A DNA stretch of 64,000 nucleotides from Tetradesmus obliquus (Eukaryota; Chlorophyta; Chlorophyceae; Sphaeropleales; Scenedesmaceae). The position numbers and the translations under genes are program-made. Numbering within the stretch: the first letter of the stretch is position 1; each line of letters begins with the position of its first letter. The stretch is taken from contig CP126194.1 in assembly GCA_030272155.1 (NCBI GenBank), positions 3,029,501 to 3,093,500 on the forward strand. Reading direction: 5' to 3'. Below are positions 60,181-64,000 of this stretch, one piece after another. The notes beneath the pieces were generated by a model. It saw nothing but the letters and a program-made list of their open reading frames with translations, was not told the DNA's origin and did no database searches.

Positions 60181-63100
60181 ATGAGCAACCGAACCCTGAA
60201 CCTGAAGCAGGAGCCTGCAGGCACCGCATACATCAAGCAGGAGCCACACAATTCGAGTAGCATACCCCGCACCCACATCACGCAAAAGTTCTTCCAAGAC
60301 ATAAACTACTTTACTTTTGTTATATATTTGGGCTCAGCAAAGGGAGCATCACGCCACAATGATGATGCTTGAAAGCCCGCACTTTTCTGGCTTGGCGCGA
60401 AGAGTTTGGCGTCTCCTGTGCGCTATCCGGTGCCCTCTGCAGCGCCCTAAGAGAGGCTATTCACCAACCTCAACACAAGGGTGCAGCCAAGCTTGCGTAA
60501 CCTCCAGCAGGTAGCAAGTCTCGAGCAGCAGCTGTGGTGGAGCTGCTAGCAGCAGCCGGGCTGGAAAGAGGTTCGGCAAGGTGAGCTACAACGCGGAACT
60601 TAGCACAATATTCTTGTGTTTGCAGAATTACTGTAAAGAGAGGAGAACAACGGCAGGTGCGCTGCAGATGAGCAGCAGTAATAGTAGCTTTGATCTTGCT
60701 TTCTGCTGTCGGCGCTGCAGCTGTGAATAGTTTGAACTGCACTTTCAACGACAGACTGTCTCGCCTTAAGGCAACACAACCTTACTGCTGCTGCTGGCGT
60801 GTGTTTGTGGTGCCTGTTGTGCCTGCAGGTGAGCAGCACAGAGCAGTAGCAGCTGGAAGCGCAGCTGGACACCATGCGCCAGCTCATCAAGCTACAGCAC
60901 TCTCACGTAAGGCAATTTCCGCACTGTGTCGACCTTGCGCTGCTATGTGGCCGGATGTCCAGGCACGTGTGCTCACATGCGCTGCTGTGTGGTGCCTCAA
61001 GCGCTGCGTGATGCCTTAGCCTGCATGCGCAACATATCTGCTTTCCTCGTACACGTGATGCCTTAGCCTGCATGCGCAACATATCTGCTTTCCTCGTACA
61101 CGTGTCTTATGGGGCAAAGCACACCTGCACGCACCACGTCTCTGCTTTCCTCATGTCTCACCTCCACGCATCACTCTGTGCCCTCCTCATCCCTGTTGGG
61201 GCTGGGCACACCTCCCTGCATCACCCTGTGCCCTCCTCATCCCTGTTGGGGCTGGGCACACTCCTCCACGCATCACTCTGTGCCCTCCTCATCCCTGTTG
61301 GCGCTGGGCACACTCCTCCATGCATCACTCTGTGCCCTCCTCATCCCTGTTGGGGCTGGGCACACTCCTCCATGCATCACTCTGTGCCCTCCTCATCCCT
61401 GTTGGGGCTGGGCACACTCCTCCACGCATCACTCTGTGCCCCCCTCATCCCTGTTGGGGCTGGGCACACCTCTCCACGCATCACTCTGTGCCCTCCTCAT
61501 CCCTGTTGGGGCTGGGCACACATCCCTGCATCACCCTGTGCCCTCCTCATCCCTGTTGGGGCTGGGCACACATCCCTGCATCACTCTGTGCTCTCCTCAT
61601 CCCTGTTGGGGCTGGGCACACCTCCCTGCATCACCCTGTGCTCTCCTCATCCCTGTTGGGGCTGGGCACACACCTCCCTGCATCACCCTGTGCCCTCCTC
61701 ATCCCTGTTGGGGCTGGGCACACTCCTCCACGCATCACTCTGTGCCCTCCTCATCCCTGTTGGGGCTGGGCACACCTCCACGCATCACTCTGTGCCCTCC
61801 TTATCCCTGTTGGGGCTGGGCACACACCTCCACGCATCACTCTGTGCCCTCCTCATCCCTGTTGGGGCTGGGCACACCTCCACGCATCACTCTGTGCCCT
61901 CCTCATCCCTGTTGGGGCTGGGCACACACCTCCACGCATCACTCTGTGCCCTCCTCATCCCTGTTGGGGCTGGGCACACCTCCCTGCATCACCCTGTGCC
62001 CTCCTCATCCCTGTTGGGGCTGGGCACACTCCTCCACGCATCACTCTGTGCCCTCCTTATCCCTGTTGGGGCTGGGCACACCTCCCTGCATCACCCTGTG
62101 CTCTCCTCATCCCTGTTGGGGCTGGGCACACACCTCCACGCATCACTCTGTGCCCTCCTCATCCCTGTTGGGGCTGGGCACACTCCTCCACGCATCACTC
62201 TGTGCCCTCCTCATCCCTGTTGGGGCTGGGCACACACCTCCACGCATCACTCTGTGCCCTCCTCATCCCTGTTGGGGCTGGGCACACTCCTCCACGCATC
62301 ACCCTGTGCCCTCCTCATCCCTGTTGGGGCTGGGCACACCTCTCCACGCATCACCCTGTGCCCTCCTCATCCCTGTTGGGGCTGGGCACACTCCTCCACG
62401 CATCACTCTGTGCCCTCCTCATCCCTGTTGGGGCTGGGCACACACCTCCACGCATCACTCTGTGCCCTCCTCATCCCTGTTGGGGCTGGGCACACCTCCA
62501 CGCATCACTCTGTGCCCTCCTCATCCCTGTTGGGGCTGGGCACACATCCACGCATCACTCTGTGCCCTCCTTATCCCTGTTGGGGCTGGGCACACATCCA
62601 CGCATCACTCTGTGCCCTCCTTATCCCTGTTGGGGCTGGGCACACATCCACGCATCACCCTGTGCCCTCCTCATCCCTGTTGGGGCTGGGCACACACCTC
62701 CACGCATCACTCTGTGCCCTCCTCATCCCTGTTGGGGCTGGGCACACTCCTCCACGCATCACTCTGTGCCCTCCTCATCCCTGTTGGGGCTGCGCACACC
62801 TCTCCACGCATCACCCTGTGCCCTCCTTATCCCTGTTGGGGCTGGGCACACTCCTCCACGCATCACTCTGTGCCCTCCTCATCTTTGTTGGGGCTGGGCA
62901 CACACCACCACGCATCACTCTGTGCCCTCCTCATCCCTGTTGGGGCTGGGCACACACCTCCACGCATCACTCTGTTCCCTCCTCATCCCTGTTGGGGCTG
63001 GGCACACTCCTCCACGCATCACTCTGTGCCTTCCTCATCCCTGTTGGGGCTGGGCACACTCCTCCACAATTCACTCTGTGCCCTCTTCATCCCCGCCCCA

Positions 63101-63830
63101 ACTGGATGTTTCCGAATGCATGTGGCGCAGTGGGGCCAGGTATCATGGTGAATGTTCTGCGATGCGCTGTTTTGTGTAGCAGTGGTAGGGATGCCTGTGC
63201 TGGTGCTGGGCATGCAGCCGAGTGAGCATGTTTGCATGCGATGCTGTGTGGAGCTGTGGGCGGGATGCATGTGCTGCTGCTGTCAGATCCTCGTGGTCGT
63301 CTGCTGTTGCTGCTGTTTGCATGTATCTGGTGAACGAGACCCTTGCAGGTTAGCAGCCCCGAGCAGCAGCAGTGGCTGGAGATGCAGCGACAGCTACATC
63401 AGCTGGGCAACACACGGCAGGTTGTCAAGCTGCAGCATTACTGCCAGGTGAGGCTCTGCATCTGCAACTATGTCTAATGCTTGCGCTGCACACTTTGTGT
63501 ATAGGCAAACAGCCAGCTGGCGGGCGCCTGTGCATGTGTATCTTGTTACAACAAGCCACACACATTTTGAACAGGCGTCGTCGTACCGTGCCTGCTCTGC
63601 TTCAGGTTCTACGTTCAGAACAGCCTGCTGTCACGCCATCAAGCATGTTCACTTCACAAGACCTCCCCAGCGACCCGTCTTGCACCCTTCAGCTTGGCGA
63701 TTGGGCCTCAAATGGGCAGGCTGCTGTTGCTGACACTCGTTGTTGGCGGGGCGGTTCCATGCTTGCACCCACTGGCGGTGGAGGATGCGTCCTCTGCCAC
63801 ATATGTGACGGGAATGCCGCTTGTGCATAA
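60181..63830 (+). CDS. partial, poorly resolved gene with two related coiled-coil exons
   Basis: A tentative gene in repeat-rich DNA. At 60181 a frame starts MSNRTLNLKQEPAGTAYIKQEP, with two KQEP motifs that resemble SUMO-site consensus. At 60829-60906 an exon-like segment, bounded by CTGCAG and GTAAGG, reads QLEAQLDTMRQLIKLQHSH. At 63349-63447 a related segment, bounded by TTGCAG and GTGAGG, reads EQQQWLEMQRQLHQLGNTRQ then VVKLQHYCQ. A following exon (63606 on) reads VLRSEQPAVTPSSMFTSQDL and later CVLCHICDGNAACA, stop at 63828-63830. The first copy has an in-frame TAG (SSTEQ-stop) if read in the same phase as the second, so it may be a decayed duplicate. Start, exon set and function are all uncertain. 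Confidence 0.35.
61008..61102. repeat. 47-bp direct repeat, two copies
   Basis: The stretch beginning GTGATGCCTTAGCCTGCATG and ending TTTCCTCGTACAC is present twice in direct tandem order, at about 61008-61054 and 61056-61102, immediately before the large minisatellite. Confidence 0.9.
61145..63095. repeat. 52-bp minisatellite, about 37 units
   Basis: Nearly 2 kb of tandem units of 50-53 bp, each containing GCATCACTCTGTGCCCTCCT and CCCTGTTGGGGCTGGGCACA. Variants alternate at the junction (CACACTCCTCCACG, CACACCTCCACG, CACACATCCACG, CACACCTCCCTG), and the T/C in ATCAC(T/C)CTGTG and the C/T in CTC(C/T)TCATCC/TTATCC vary. Units with the same variant recur in blocks, suggesting multi-unit amplification. 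All three forward frames stay open for 600-700 codons only because the unit lacks stop triplets; it is not counted as coding. It lies between the two related coiled-coil exons at 60829 and 63349. Confidence 0.95.
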
Positions 63831-64000
63831 TGGCGGCGGGTCGGCTTCATGCTTGTACCCATTAGCGGCGGGGCACCTGGTTGAGATGAATTTTAGTCGA
63901 GTCTCCGTATAGCCACCTGTTCTAGGGGTGGATTAACGAGTTGTGTTGTACTGGATGCTGCTGGTGATGTTGCTGCTGTTGTACAACATGTTGCTGCTGT

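Noticed and set aside
61072-63225. Three 619-717-codon overlapping frames in the minisatellite
   Set aside because: All three forward frames are open because the 52-bp unit has no stop triplets; the same repeat is read in each frame, and there is no domain, start context or exon support.

Overview
The window looks like nuclear DNA of a green alga, most likely a core chlorophyte close to Sphaeropleales or Chlamydomonadales. That placement is inferred from three things: moderately high GC, densely intron-split genes, and CAG/CTG triplets that are both poly-Gln/poly-Ala in proteins and simple repeats in introns. There are no bacterial-style operons, rRNA genes, convincing tRNAs, CRISPR arrays or intact transposons. 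Genes were traced by joining conserved exon segments across GT/AG borders, so inner exon limits are approximate unless a junction is quoted.

Layout: (1) MCM9-like DNA helicase, minus, 925-5849. (2) Large nuclear protein with an NSD-like PHD-finger array and an FHA-like domain, plus, 6375-14147. (3) Perfect 38-bp inverted repeat, 14575-14659. (4) Unrecognised conserved-looking gene, plus, 15791-19122. (5) Short-chain dehydrogenase, minus, 21248-23220. (6) TIM22 inner-membrane translocase, plus, 23764-25909. (7) Secreted cysteine-rich modular protein, plus, 27095-35079. (8) Gln/Ala-rich coiled-coil reading frame, 37255-41133, lying just downstream of (9) a Sec20-type SNARE, 41226-43987, both minus and possibly one gene. 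(10) ABC1/UbiB-family atypical kinase, plus, 44478-49085. (11) Purple acid phosphatase, minus, 49266-54228. (12) MFS-type transporter with a transit-peptide-like N-terminus, plus, 54581-57561. (13) A repeat-rich right end with diverged 185-bp repeats, a 2-kb 52-bp minisatellite and two related coiled-coil exons of a partial gene.

The genes do not form one pathway; they cover DNA repair, chromatin reading, mitochondrial import, Golgi-ER traffic, chloroplast or mitochondrial quinone/lipid control, and phosphate scavenging. Four pairs are head-to-head (MCM9/PHD, SDR/TIM22, SEC20/ABC1K, PAP/MFS) with 350-550 bp between starts, and ABC1K/PAP converge with only 180 bp between stops.

The strongest unexplained pattern is that at least six genes (PHD/FHA, the unknown gene, SDR, SEC20, PAP, MFS) carry short tandem duplications centred on an exon-intron junction. 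Duplicated copies often keep usable splice sites, giving candidate cassette exons, micro-exons or poison exons. In the PHD/FHA gene the exon end is triplicated; two copies carry an internal GTAAGC donor and the third has GCAAGC. In the SDR gene the duplicated piece encodes the catalytic tyrosine. (CTG)n tracts also sit directly upstream of several 3' splice sites.
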